Shown: positions 10,492 through 20,926 of the stretch, piece after piece | Numbering within the stretch: the stretch's first letter is position 1 | Layout: every line of letters begins with the position of its first letter | DNA from: Microvirga flocculans ATCC BAA-817 | Lineage (GTDB): Bacteria > Pseudomonadota > Alphaproteobacteria > Rhizobiales > Beijerinckiaceae | Assembly (NCBI RefSeq): GCF_000518665.1 | Contig: NZ_JAEA01000002.1 | Span: 248,001-312,000 of the forward strand | Length of the DNA: 64,000 bases | Direction of reading: 5' to 3' | Made by a program: the position numbers and the translations under genes | The notes under the pieces: generated by a model | Databases searched by the model: none | Told to the model about the DNA's origin: nothing | What the model saw: the letters and a program-made list of their open reading frames with translations, nothing else

Positions 10492-11151
10492 ATGTTGATG
10501 ACGATTGCGGGTGTCCTGTCTCCGGCCGAGTGCGAAGAGATCCGCGCCATGCTCGGCTCCATGCGATTCGAGGACGGGCGGGCGACGGCCGGATGGAGCG
10601 CCAAGCTCGTCAAGGACAACGACCAGGCGCGGGAAGGCGCGGCTCTGAGCCTCCTGCGGGAGCGGGTCGCGAAGGCGATCATGGGCAACGAGGTCTTCAG
10701 CCTCGCCGCCCGCCCGAAGGCCCTGACGCCCCTGATCTTCGCCCGTTACGGCGCGGGCAAGGAATACGGCTCCCATGTGGACAATCCCCTGATGCACGGC
10801 ATCCGCACGGACGTGTCCTTCACGCTTTTCCTCGCCGATCCTGATTCCTACGACGGCGGCGAACTCGTGATCGAGTCCGCTGCCGGCGAGGAGGAAGTGA
10901 AGCTGCCGGCAGGCCATCTGGTGGTCTACGATTCCACGAGCCTGCACCGGGTCGCGCCCGTCACGCGGGGCGAGCGCCTCGTGGCCGTGGGATGGGCGCA
11001 GAGCTACGTGCGCGACAGTGCGAAGCGCGAACTCCTCTTCGATCTCGAAACCGCCAAGCGCGGCCTCTTCGCGCAGTCAGGAAAGACGCCGGAATTCGAT
11101 CTCGTGGCGAAGGCCGGCGCCAATCTCTTCAGGATGTGGGCCGAGGTCTGA
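10492..11151 (+). CDS. PiuC/YbiX-type Fe(II)/2-oxoglutarate hydroxylase
   Basis: Cytosolic PKHD-type dioxygenase of 219 residues. The metal ligands are seen in YGSHVDNPLM (His-x-Asp) and LHRVAPVTRGERLVAVGW (distal His and the Arg that binds 2-oxoglutarate). PiuC proteins are usually iron-repressed and sit beside siderophore receptor genes; no receptor is present here. ATG 10492 (MLMTIAGVLSPAE) fits the family N-terminus better than the GTG at 10474; ATG 10498 is another option. It is divergent from the di-heme operon and shares its palindromic promoter region. Confidence 0.88.
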   Translation: MLMTIAGVLSPAECEEIRAMLGSMRFEDGRATAGWSAKLVKDNDQAREGAALSLLRERVAKAIMGNEVFSLAARPKALTPLIFARYGAGKEYGSHVDNPLMHGIRTDVSFTLFLADPDSYDGGELVIESAAGEEEVKLPAGHLVVYDSTSLHRVAPVTRGERLVAVGWAQSYVRDSAKRELLFDLETAKRGLFAQSGKTPEFDLVAKAGANLFRMWAEV

Positions 11152-11154
11152 GCC

Positions 11155-11775
11155 TCACTGCCAGGCGTAGTTGAAGCTGACGCTGATGCGCTCAGCTTCC
11201 GCCTCGTTCAGGGGCACCTCGTGGCGCAGCCAGCTTTCCCAGAGCAGCACCGTGCCCGGTGCGGGCTTCATATAGGCGAACTGGCGGTTCTCGGGCTTGG
11301 CCTTGGCCTTGCGCGGCGGGGCCGCCATCATGAAGCCCAGGCGCGGATCCTCGAGCTTGAGGGCGCTCGCGCCCTCCGGGATCGTCACGTAATAGGTGCC
11401 GCTGATCACCGAGTGCGGATGGATGTGCGAGGTGTGGATGCCGCCGGGGGGCAGGATGTTGATCCACAGGCTGTCCATGACGAGCTTGCGGCCCTGGAGA
11501 TCGTATTCCAGTTCCTTGGCGAAGGCCGCCACGTGCTTGTCGATCTCCTTCAGGAGCTCGCCGAAGACCGGGACCCGCCAGGGCAGGTCGTTGAGCGAGG
11601 CATAGGACGTATAGCCCGGGTAGCCGTGCTTCACGCACCAGCGCTGCCCGGCCTCGTCATCCTCGGCGATGGACAGGCAGGCGGCTTCGAGCTCCTGGTT
11701 GCGGCGTTCCGCCTTCGCGCCCGTCAGCTCGGCGCGGTAGACTTTGGTGACGAAAAGCGTATCGATGCTTGCCAT
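11155..11775 (-). CDS. 2OG-Fe(II) oxygenase-like protein, TIGR02466 family
   Basis: Predicted cytosolic protein of 206 residues in the putative 2-oxoglutarate/iron oxygenase family TIGR02466. The fingerprints are WINILPPGGIHTSHIHPHSV, ISGTYYVTIPEGAS, and a C-terminal LLWESWLRHEVPL with ISVSFNYAWQ. These give candidate metal His residues and the final Arg. The substrate is unknown. It is convergent with the PiuC-like gene with only a three-base gap, so two oxygenases of different families lie tail to tail. Confidence 0.82.
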   Translation of the reverse strand: MASIDTLFVTKVYRAELTGAKAERRNQELEAACLSIAEDDEAGQRWCVKHGYPGYTSYASLNDLPWRVPVFGELLKEIDKHVAAFAKELEYDLQGRKLVMDSLWINILPPGGIHTSHIHPHSVISGTYYVTIPEGASALKLEDPRLGFMMAAPPRKAKAKPENRQFAYMKPAPGTVLLWESWLRHEVPLNEAEAERISVSFNYAWQ

Positions 11776-11877
11776 GGCTCGGCTCTCTTATGGGGCTGGT
11801 CCCGTCAAAATGATGGCCCGATTTGAGGCGCATACCAGCTTTTCCGGACGAATGCCTCCCCATGGCTTGAAGGTTTC

Positions 11878-13115
11878 ATGGGGACAACACACCTTGGCCT
11901 TATGATGCTGCCCTCCATCCCTTCGGCCGTGCCAGGCGATCTCATGTCCATGGCGCGCAGCCTCGATTCCGAGACCCTCGCGGGCGTCATCGCCCTGCGC
12001 GACTGGCTCGTCACGACGGCGGCCCGGATGGAGGATTCGAGCGAGGTCCTGTCCGGCTTCCTCCGCCGGCTGATCGATCTCGGCCTGCCCATCGACCGCG
12101 CCGTCTCGGCCATCGAGGCTCTGCATTCGGAATATGCCGGGATCGGACGGTTCTGGACCCGGGAGGAGGGCACGGTCGTGCGCTACCTGCCGCACGGCGA
12201 CCGGCGCGAAAGCATTTATCAGTCGAGCCCCTTCGCCTATGTCCACCGCACCGGCGAGTGGCTGATCCTCGACCTGACGACCACCCCCGACGATCTTTTC
12301 CCCATCGTCCCGGAACTGAAGGAAGCAGGCTACCGCCACTACGTCACGATTCCGATCCGCTTCACCAACGGCGCCGAGAACGCGATCTCCTTCGCGACCC
12401 GGGCGCCCGAGGGGTTCGGCACCCGGGAGCTGACGATCCTGCGCATCGTCCTGCCGTCCTTCGCCCTCGTGACCGAGCTGCGCGCCACCAGCAACAGGCT
12501 CGACGAGGTGCTGCGCATCTATGTGGGCGACGATCCCCACAAGGCGATCCTCTCCGGGACGATCCAGCGCGGGCAGGTCACACGCATCCGGTCGGCTATT
12601 CTCTTCGCCGACATGCGCGACTACACGCACATCTCCTCGCGCCTGAGCCCGGAGAGCGCGGTCGAATTGCTGAACACCTATTTCGACTGCATCGTGCCGC
12701 CCATCGAGGACGAGGGCGGAGAGGTGCTGAAATATCTGGGCGACGGCGCGTGCGCGACAAGGGCGACGACACGGGTGGCGCGGCGCAATCGGCCCTGACG
12801 GCCGCGACCCATGCGCTCCGCCGCATCGAGGCGGCGAACGGCGAAGGGCGTTTCCCCGTGCCCATCCATGTGGGCTTTGCCCTGCATCATGGCGATGCGG
12901 CCTATGGCAATGTAGGCTCCGGCCAGCGCCTCGACTTCACGGTGATCGGGCGCGACGTGAACTTCGCGAGCCGCATCGCGGAACTCAACAAGCGATTGGG
13001 CGAGCCGCTTCTGATGTCCAAGCCCTTCGTCGAGCATCTCTGGGGCAATCCGATGCCTCTCGGCGCCCATGCGGTCGAAGGCTTCGAGGAAGCGATCGAG
13101 GTCTACAGGCCCTGA
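11878..13115 (+). pseudogene. Class III adenylate/guanylate cyclase, frameshifted in the catalytic domain
   Basis: The first frame (11878 to about 12750) encodes an N-terminal sensor-like region and the start of a class III cyclase domain (AILFADMRDYTHISSRLSP; GGEVLKYLGDGA). The rest of the domain (RDKGDD, HALRRI, HVGFALHHGDAAYGNVGS, LDFTVIGRDVNFASRIAEL) is in another frame, from about 12753 to 13115. At the junction the usual GDG-x-LAIF-R motif is reduced to GDG-A then R: roughly the codons for Leu-Ala-Ile-Phe are missing, with a net loss near 10 bases. This is not a homopolymer slip, so a real deletion is likely. The product would lack cyclase activity. The 3' end overlaps the convergent gene by 13 bases. 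Confidence 0.85.
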
Positions 13116-14089
13116 AGGCCTTCGCGCCCATGCGGCGCATCGAGGTCGAGAACCGGCCCGAGCGGCACGATGCCCGTCGGATTGATGGTCCGGTGGCTCT
13201 CGTAGTAATGCCCCTTGATGTGGACCATGTTCACGGTCTCGGCGATGCCGTCCATCTGGTAGATGTCGCGCAGATAGCCCGACAGATACGCATAATCCGC
13301 GATGCGGCGCAGGTTGCATTTGAAATGGCCCACATAGACCGGATCGAAGCGCACCAGCGTGGTGAAGAGTCTGATATCGGCCTCGGTCAGCCTGTCGCCG
13401 CAAAGATATCGCCGTGAGGACAGGCGCTCGTCGAGGGAATCGAGCGTCGCGAAGAGCGGGCGCACCGCCTCCTCATAGGCATGCTGCGCCGTTGCGAAGC
13501 CGGCCTTGTACACGCCGTTGTTCACGGTGTCGTAGATATGGGCGTTGAGGCTGTCGATCTCGCCGCGCAGGTCCGCCGGGTAGTAATCGCCGGGCCTGGC
13601 GCCCAGCCCGTCGAAGGCCGTGTTCATCATGCGGATGATCTCGGCGGATTCGTTGCTGACGATGGTGCCTTTCGCCTTGTCCCACAGCACGGGCACCGTC
13701 ACCCGGCCCGAATAGTCGCGCTTGGCGGCGGTGTAGACCTGATGCAGGTATTGTGCGCCGTGGATGGGATCCGGGATGACGCCCGGACCATCCTCGAAGG
13801 TCCACCCGTTCTCCAGCATGCGCCAGTGCACGACGGAGACGCCGATCATGGCCTCGAGCCCTTTCAGCTTGCGCATGATCAGGGTGCGGTGCGCCCAGGG
13901 GCAGGCGAGCGATACGTAGAGATGATAGCGGCCGGGCTCGGCCTCGAACCCGCCGTCGCCTGACGGTCCGGGCGAGCCGTCGGCGGTGACCCAGTTCCGG
14001 AAAACCGCATTGGTGCGCACGAAGCGCCCGCCCGTGCTCTTCGTGTCGTACCACCGATCCTGCCAGACCCCGTCGACAAGCAATCCCAT
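13103..14089 (-). CDS. yqjG: Glutathionyl-hydroquinone reductase (Xi-class GST, YqjG/EcM4)
   Basis: Cytosolic enzyme of 328 residues that removes glutathione from glutathionyl-hydroquinones. The Xi-class catalytic motif is present as SLACPWAHR with C63, followed by GLEAMIGVSVVHW, the PVLWDK..TIVSNESAEIIRMMN segment, and the helical C-terminal domain (CGDRLTEADIRLFTTLVRFDPVYVGHFKCN). The frame opens at 14170, but ATG 14089 (MGLLVDGVWQDRWYDT) matches the family start exactly. Length is normal. It stands alone between the broken cyclase and an islet of small genes. Confidence 0.94.
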   Translation of the reverse strand: MGLLVDGVWQDRWYDTKSTGGRFVRTNAVFRNWVTADGSPGPSGDGGFEAEPGRYHLYVSLACPWAHRTLIMRKLKGLEAMIGVSVVHWRMLENGWTFEDGPGVIPDPIHGAQYLHQVYTAAKRDYSGRVTVPVLWDKAKGTIVSNESAEIIRMMNTAFDGLGARPGDYYPADLRGEIDSLNAHIYDTVNNGVYKAGFATAQHAYEEAVRPLFATLDSLDERLSSRRYLCGDRLTEADIRLFTTLVRFDPVYVGHFKCNLRRIADYAYLSGYLRDIYQMDGIAETVNMVHIKGHYYESHRTINPTGIVPLGPVLDLDAPHGREGLQGL

Positions 14090-14330
14090 TTCGGTCTCCC
14101 TGCAGGCTGCAAGCCCGAAGCCCAAGCCAGCCACGAAGGCAGAGAGATGGCCGCCCGCGACAGAGGTCAAGGGCTTGCGCGACGATTTTGAGCCATGTGG
14201 CGGACGCAGCGGGGAGGCAGGGACGTGCGATGACGACGGAATTTTATAAAAAACTCAGCGCGATAGTGGAGTTCGAAATGTCCCGGGGAGAGTTGGGCTG
14301 ACGCAGGTTTCCGGGTCAGCCGATTGAGTA

Positions 14331-14654
14331 TCAGAATTTCTTGATCTGGTCCTTACTGACCACCAGGTCACCGGAGATCGGGAACTGCGGGAACAGGTGA
14401 ACTCGGTAGTTGCCGTTATCGAGCTCTTCCCAGCACCCCCGTGAAATAATGTTCCCCCTGTTTGCGCCCCTGATCGCCAGTGTGGCGTTTTTCCCGTTTG
14501 GCATAGGACACTGCTCACCGGCCTTGGTGTCATCGAACGTAAATGCAAGCTCACCGGTCAGGTCCGCCGTGAAATTTGCGTATGAATCCAGGGCGGCTAT
14601 TGCTGTCGCTGGAAACAGGATTGCCGTCACAACGGCTGCTGCGATCTTTCTCAT
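14331..14654 (-). CDS. Small secreted protein, unknown
   Basis: Predicted exported protein of 107 residues. The start at ATG 14654 (MRKIAAAVVTAILFPATAIA) gives a clean signal peptide with cleavage before ALDS; the frame is open to 14714, but the extra residues spoil the signal. The mature part has two cysteines (EQCPMP and SRGCWEE) that could form a disulfide, and is rich in Asp, Asn and Gly. No family recognised. It lies in a stretch that looks less GC-rich than its surroundings, beside another small gene, suggesting acquired DNA. Confidence 0.6.
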   Translation of the reverse strand: MRKIAAAVVTAILFPATAIAALDSYANFTADLTGELAFTFDDTKAGEQCPMPNGKNATLAIRGANRGNIISRGCWEELDNGNYRVHLFPQFPISGDLVVSKDQIKKF

Positions 14655-14682
14655 ATTACCCCCGCTATCATGCTGCTTGCGC

Positions 14683-14859
14683 TTATGCGCTTTTGAAAAT
14701 GAAGTACGAAGCAATCGAAGCCAGATACAGTGCGATCGAGTTCTGCACCCATGAACTGTGGCTCATGGTGCCGCTGGTGCCTAGGCTGCCGGCGTCGATC
14801 AGGCCCATGACGAAGAACAGGCTGGCTGCAGCGAACAAGGCAAGGCTGATGTACTTCAT
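14683..14859 (-). CDS. Small two-helix membrane protein, unknown
   Basis: Predicted membrane protein of 58 residues. ATG 14859 (MKYISLALFAAASLFFVMGL) is preceded by AGGGGAGAAACC, a strong ribosome site, which decides the start over the ATG at 14889. Two hydrophobic segments (residues about 3-20 and 37-55) flank a short polar loop (DAGSLGTSGTMSHSSWVQ). No family recognised. It is 28 bases upstream of the secreted-protein gene on the same strand, so the two probably form an operon. Confidence 0.6.
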   Translation of the reverse strand: MKYISLALFAAASLFFVMGLIDAGSLGTSGTMSHSSWVQNSIALYLASIASYFIFKSA

Positions 14860-14889
14860 GGTTTCTCCCCTTTGAAATGTTTGGCTCAA

Positions 14890-15496
14890 GGGGGGCTATC
14901 ATGAATCGAACTTGATAAACAATTTGGAGTTTGAGCATGTGCTGAGCGGCCTCTACGGGACGCCGCCACAAGTACCGCACCGGTGCATGCCCATGGTCTT
15001 TTTGAACGACCGCTTAAAATGGTGCAGGCTCAAGACAACAACGTTTGCCAGATCATCCGGACCAATGCTGTCCTTAAGGTTGGCGTCTATGTACTTGCTA
15101 ACCCGGCGCTGCCACTCTCTCGTCAGCCTCTACTGCTCGATGGGCTTGATGACCTTGTCTCGTTCTGGCGACCGTGCATAGCAGACGGCTGCGGCCGATG
15201 ACAGGTTGAACGCGTCCGTGAACGATGCCGAGCGAAAACCTCTGCTGGCGCATGCAATCTTTTCAGACGGCAGCCTCTCGCTCACAGAGCAATTCGAATT
15301 GCTCGTTGGTTGATGCGAAAAGCAGATCGTTTTCCTTCCCTCAAGATCAGCCAGGACTTGAGATAGAATCAGACGTGACGAGAAAAGCCCATTCGGCCCT
15401 CCAAGCAGTGAGAGGGCCAGTACGGGAAACTTTGCCGTAATCGTTGCCGTGCTTGGCGTCGAACCAACGAAATTTGGTCTAAGTATTTGAAAAGAT
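14890..15496. other. Intergenic stretch holding only gene debris
   Basis: About 600 bases between the small membrane gene and the tRNA. The only recognisable content is the AraC-type remnant on the minus strand (14953-15150). Upstream of it, to 15480, no frame gives a convincing protein, and base composition looks more AT-rich than the flanks. Confidence 0.6.
14953..15150 (-). pseudogene. Remnant of an AraC-family regulator (helix-turn-helix part)
   Basis: The minus strand reads WQRRVSKYIDANLKDSIG, PDDLANVVVLSLHHFKRS, FKKTMGMHR and then stops at 14953. This matches the first helix-turn-helix of AraC/XylS regulators (Y-I-DANL...DLA...LS..HF.R.FK...G). An in-frame TAG at 15130-15132 cuts it off upstream, and the second helix-turn-helix and the sensor domain are missing. 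It is a dead fragment next to a tRNA gene. Confidence 0.7.
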
Positions 15497-15572
15497 TGGT
15501 GGGCCCGGCAGGACTCGAACCTGCAACCAGACCGTTATGAGCGGCCGGCTCTAACCATTGAGCTACAGGCCC
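15497..15572 (-). tRNA. tRNA with CAT anticodon, probably tRNA-Ile2 (lysidine type)
   Basis: A 76-base cloverleaf on the minus strand with an encoded CCA end. The acceptor arms GGGCCTG and CGGGCCC pair, the D arm is GCTC/GAGC, the anticodon loop is CTCATAA (anticodon CAT), and the T arm is GCAGG-TTCGAGT-CCTGC. It is not an initiator, since base 1 pairs with base 72 and the anticodon stem lacks the three G-C pairs. The acceptor stem resembles the Ile2 type, whose C34 is changed to lysidine by TilS, more than elongator Met, but this is a judgement. Confidence 0.9.
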
Positions 15573-15887
15573 TTCCAAGGAGAAGGTCAGCCATTCTCTA
15601 GCCGAGGGCGAGCCTTTCGTCACCCCCCGGCATGGGGAGGAGCCTCCCTGGCCGGGCGGGGCCTTCCGCCGCGCTTCGCACGGCATCGGGCCGATGACCG
15701 GCCGGGTCATGGGAGGCCGTCTCCCGGTTCGCCGCAGGACGTGAAAATCCGGAGATTCGGCGTGTCCCCGGCCACAGCTTGAACGAGGGATGTGGAAGTT
15801 GCCTGGATCGCGGGCCCCGAGCGGTTTCGTGGCCCGTGCCTTTCCGGGCGCGCCGTTCTACTCTGAGCGCCGAAAGGGAAGCCCTCC
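15573..15887. other. Gap between the tRNA and the patatin-like gene
   Basis: About 315 GC-rich bases with no convincing reading frame, hairpin or promoter. It presumably holds the tRNA promoter on the minus strand and the promoter of the patatin-like gene. Confidence 0.5.
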
Positions 15888-16955
15888 ATGATCGGTCGAG
15901 CCGAGAAGACGCGAAGCCATGTGCCCGGGCTGAGATGCCCGAATTCCGAAAAGGCCGTGTCCCTGGCCCTTCAGGGCGGCGGCGCCCACGGGGCCTTCAC
16001 CTGGGGCGTCCTCGATTACCTGCTCGAGGACGGGCGGCTCGCCATCGAGGCGATCACGGGAGCGAGCGCCGGTTCCATGAATGCGGTGGTGCTCTTCGAA
16101 GGCTGGCTCGACGGCGGGCGTGACGGGGCGCGCGAGCAGCTGCGCAAGTTCTGGAAGCGCGTGAGCCTCGACGGCGTCCTGTCGCCGGTTCAGCGCACGC
16201 TGTTCGACAAGATCCTGGGCTATTGGAGCCTCGATGGATCGCCGGCCCATTTCTGGCTCGATGCCTGGTCGCGGGTGGCGAGCCCCTACGATCTCAACCC
16301 GCTCGACATCAACCCCCTGCGGGATGCCCTCAACGACCTGATCGATTTCGAGCGGGTGAGGGCCTGCAAGGACGCAAAGCTCTTCATCGCCGCAACCAAT
16401 GTCTGGTCGGGCAAGGTCCAGGTCTTCACCGGTCCCGAGCTGACGGTCGACCATGTTCTGGCCTCGGCCTGCCTGCCGATGATCTTCAAGGCGGTCGAGA
16501 TCGCCGGCGAGCCTTATTGGGACGGCGGTTATTCCGGCAACCCGCCCCTGTTCCCGCTTTTCTATGAAACGGAAACCGATGACATCCTGCTCGTCCAGAT
16601 CAACCCCATCGAGCGCCGCTACACGCCGCGCACGGCTCAGGAAATCCAGAACCGTCTCACGGAGATCACGTTCAACGCGCATCTGCTCCAGGAGCTGAGG
16701 GCGATCGGCTTCGTGACCCGATTGATCGACGAGGGCAAACTGTCGACCCGCGACTACAAGCGCGTTCTCATGCACCGCATCCATGGCGGGCAGAAGCTCG
16801 ACGAGATTACGGCCGCCTCGCGCCTGAGCGCCAAGTGGGAGTTCTTCAAGGAGCTCAAGGATCTGGGTCGGGCGTCGGCGCGCAAGTGGCTTGCGGAAAA
16901 CTATGCCTTCATCGGGCAGACGAGCACCCTGGATCTGCGCGACACCTATTCCTGA
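15888..16955 (+). CDS. Patatin-like phospholipase (RssA-type)
   Basis: Predicted acyl hydrolase of 355 residues. It has the oxyanion loop GGGAHGAFTWG (residues 30-40), the nucleophile elbow G-A-S60-A-G and the catalytic Asp in W-D212-G-G, so the Ser-Asp dyad of patatins is complete. The C-terminal half, with INPIERRYTPRTAQEIQNRL, is typical of bacterial RssA-like proteins. There is no signal peptide, which suggests a cytosolic or membrane-surface enzyme acting on phospholipids or acyl groups. It is a single gene, convergent with the glycerol transporter operon. Confidence 0.88.
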   Translation: MIGRAEKTRSHVPGLRCPNSEKAVSLALQGGGAHGAFTWGVLDYLLEDGRLAIEAITGASAGSMNAVVLFEGWLDGGRDGAREQLRKFWKRVSLDGVLSPVQRTLFDKILGYWSLDGSPAHFWLDAWSRVASPYDLNPLDINPLRDALNDLIDFERVRACKDAKLFIAATNVWSGKVQVFTGPELTVDHVLASACLPMIFKAVEIAGEPYWDGGYSGNPPLFPLFYETETDDILLVQINPIERRYTPRTAQEIQNRLTEITFNAHLLQELRAIGFVTRLIDEGKLSTRDYKRVLMHRIHGGQKLDEITAASRLSAKWEFFKELKDLGRASARKWLAENYAFIGQTSTLDLRDTYS

Positions 16956-16969
16956 ATTCTTTGGAAGAA

Positions 16970-16999
16970 GAGCCCCGCCTCAGCGGCGGGGCTCGTGAG
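16970..16999 (-). terminator. Terminator of the glycerol transporter operon
   Basis: GAGCCCCGCC (16970-16979) pairs with GGCGGGGCTC (16985-16994) around TCAGC. On the minus strand the stem is followed by TTCTTCC, so it mainly ends the operon; it can also hinder read-through from the plus-strand patatin-like gene. Confidence 0.75.
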
Positions 17000-17000
17000 G

Positions 17001-18764
<1,764 letters not shown>

Positions 18765-18855
18765 TCATTCCTCCCAAGTGATGCCCTGCCGGCTGGAGCG
18801 CCGGTCTTGGTCCCTGCGGCCCGGGCTGACCGCAAGGCTTTGAGATTTGCGCTTC

Positions 18856-19137
18856 TCACACGTAGCGGAACACCGCAGCCGCATAGAGGAGCGAAAGGGC
18901 GGACGCCCACCACAGGTCCGGCCCGGCGAGGCCGAGCCAGGCGAGGTGGATGAAGGCGGAACCGAGAAGCGAGATGAAAAGCCGGTCGCCGCGCGTGGTC
19001 GGGATGCGCAGGATTCCGACGCGTTCCGTCTCGGGACGGTAGACCGCGAGCAGGGTCATGAGCAGCAGCAGGCTGGCGAGGGCCGCGAAGAAAAGGCCGG
19101 TCTGCCAGGTCCAGGCCATCCAGGCGAGATCGGGCAT
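18856..19137 (-). CDS. glpU: GlpU, small DUF2160 membrane protein of the glycerol transporter
   Basis: Membrane protein of 93 residues with three hydrophobic segments (QTGLFFAALASLLLLMTLL; LFISLLGSAFIHLAWLGLAG; ASALSLLYAAAVFRYV) and the DUF2160-type loop YRPETERVGILRIPTTRGDR. Its role in glycerol uptake is not well defined; in rhizobia it belongs to the same operon. ATG 19137 starts 11 bases after the glpQ stop. The longer open frame to 20064 covers glpQ in another frame and is not real. Confidence 0.88.
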   Translation of the reverse strand: MPDLAWMAWTWQTGLFFAALASLLLLMTLLAVYRPETERVGILRIPTTRGDRLFISLLGSAFIHLAWLGLAGPDLWWASALSLLYAAAVFRYV

Positions 19138-19148
19138 GGCGTTCTCCT

Positions 19149-20033
19149 TCAGACCCGGCCCAGGGCGAAGCCCTTGGCGATGTAGTTGCGGACGAACCAG
19201 ATCACGAGCGCGCCCGGCACGATGGTGAGCACGCCGGCGGCGGCGAGCAGGCCCCAATCCATGCCCGCCGCCGAGACGGTGCGCGTCATGGTGGCGGCGA
19301 TCGGTTTGGCGTTGACCGAGGTGAGCGTGCGCGCCAGCAGCAGCTCGACCCAGGAGAACATGAAGCAGAAGAAGGCCGCGACGCCGACGCCGGAGGCGAT
19401 CAGCGGCATGAAGATCTTCACGAAGAAGCGCGGGAAGGAATAACCGTCGATGGCCGCCGTTTCGTCGATCTCCCGCGGAACGCCCGACATGAAGCCCTCC
19501 AGAATCCAGACGGCCAGCGGCACGTTGAAGAGGCAGTGCGCCAGCGCCACGGCCCAGGGCGTGTCGAAGAGCCCGATGGCCGAGTAGAGGTTGAAGAAGG
19601 GCAGGGCGAAGACGGCGGGCGGCGCCATGCGGTTGGTGAGCAGCCAGAAGAACAGGTGCTTGTCGCCCAGGAACCTGTACCGGGAGAAGGCATAAGCCGC
19701 AGGGAGCGCGAAGGCGATGGACAGGACCGTGTTGATGAGCACGTAGGTGAGGGAGTTGATGTAGCCGGAATACCAGCTCTCGTCCGTGAAGATCCTGATG
19801 TAGTTGTCGAAGGTGATCTCCTGCGGCCAGAGCGTGAGGCCCGAGGTGATCTCCGTGTTCGTCTTCAGGCTCATGTTCACGAGCCAGTAGATCGGCAGCA
19901 TGAGGAACAGGAGGTAGAGCGTCATCACCACGACGCGCCCGTTCACGCGCGGGCCGGACAGGGCGCGGTTCGCCGCGACTGGTTGCGCGATGGATTTCAC
20001 GTCGGAGGAGCCGACGGCGACGGTTCCGGTCAT
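19149..20033 (-). CDS. glpQ: Glycerol ABC transporter permease GlpQ
   Basis: Inner-membrane permease of 294 residues in the CUT1-like MalG group with six helices. The EAA loop contacting the ATPases is EIDETAAIDGYSFPRFFVKIFMP. ATG 20033 (MTGTVAVGSSDVKS) overlaps the glpP stop by four bases, so the open frame to 20402 is shadow. It pairs with GlpP to form the channel. Confidence 0.9.
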   Translation of the reverse strand: MTGTVAVGSSDVKSIAQPVAANRALSGPRVNGRVVVMTLYLLFLMLPIYWLVNMSLKTNTEITSGLTLWPQEITFDNYIRIFTDESWYSGYINSLTYVLINTVLSIAFALPAAYAFSRYRFLGDKHLFFWLLTNRMAPPAVFALPFFNLYSAIGLFDTPWAVALAHCLFNVPLAVWILEGFMSGVPREIDETAAIDGYSFPRFFVKIFMPLIASGVGVAAFFCFMFSWVELLLARTLTSVNAKPIAATMTRTVSAAGMDWGLLAAAGVLTIVPGALVIWFVRNYIAKGFALGRV

Positions 20034-20926
20034 GCTTCGATCCTCTCGCGCTGCGCATCCACATTGGTCATCACGGTATAGAAGACCCAGCAGATGGCGA
20101 GGATGATCAGGTTGTAGACCAGCGACATGGCGGCGGCCTTGCCGAGATCGAACTGGCCGAGCGCCAGCTTCACCAGATCGATGGACAGGAAGGTTGTGGC
20201 GTTGCCCGGTCCGCCGCCGGTGAGCACGAAGGGCTCGGTATAGATCATGAACGAATCCATGAATCGCAGGAGAACGGCGATCAGCAGCACGCGCCGCATC
20301 TTGGGCAGCTGGATAATGCGGAAGACCGCCCAGCGCGAGGCGCCGTCGATGCGGGCGGCCTGGTAATAGGCATCCGGAATGGACTTGAGGCCCGCATAGC
20401 ACAGAAGGGCGATGAGGCTCGTCCAGTGCCAGACGTCCATGACGACGATGGTGATCCAGGCATCCAGCGGGTCGCCGGTGTAGTTATAGTCGATGCCGAG
20501 ATGGTTCACGATCCAGCCGAGCAGGCCGATGTCGCCGCGGGCGAAGACCTGCCAGATCGTGCCGACCACGTTCCACGGAATGAGAAGCGGCAGCGCCATG
20601 AGAACGAGGCAGAGCGCCACGGTCCAGCCCTCGCGCGGCATGGCGAGCGCCACCGCGATGCCGAGCGGCACCTCGATGAGCAGGATGATCGCGGAGAACA
20701 GGAGCGTTCGCCAGAGCGAATCGAAGAAGCGCTCGCCGAGCTGGCTCGACGGATCGAGAAGCTCCTGGAACCATCCGATCCCGTTCCAGAAGAACTGGTT
20801 GTTGCCGAAGGTGTCCTGGACCGAGTAGTTCACCACGGTCATGAGCGGCAGCACGGCCGAGAACGCCACGATGGCGAAAACCGGCAGGACGAAGAACCAT
20901 GCTTTGTTGTTGACGGTCTTCGTCAT
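20030..20926 (-). CDS. glpP: Glycerol ABC transporter permease GlpP
   Basis: Inner-membrane permease of 298 residues (MalF-like) with about six helices, starting KAWFFVLPVFAIVAFSAVLPLMTVV. The EAA loop is YYQAARIDGASRWAVFRIIQLPKM, and GGGPGNATTFLSIDL is conserved in the group. It overlaps glpT upstream and glpQ downstream by four bases each, so these three genes are translationally coupled. Confidence 0.9.
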   Translation of the reverse strand: MTKTVNNKAWFFVLPVFAIVAFSAVLPLMTVVNYSVQDTFGNNQFFWNGIGWFQELLDPSSQLGERFFDSLWRTLLFSAIILLIEVPLGIAVALAMPREGWTVALCLVLMALPLLIPWNVVGTIWQVFARGDIGLLGWIVNHLGIDYNYTGDPLDAWITIVVMDVWHWTSLIALLCYAGLKSIPDAYYQAARIDGASRWAVFRIIQLPKMRRVLLIAVLLRFMDSFMIYTEPFVLTGGGPGNATTFLSIDLVKLALGQFDLGKAAAMSLVYNLIILAICWVFYTVMTNVDAQRERIEA

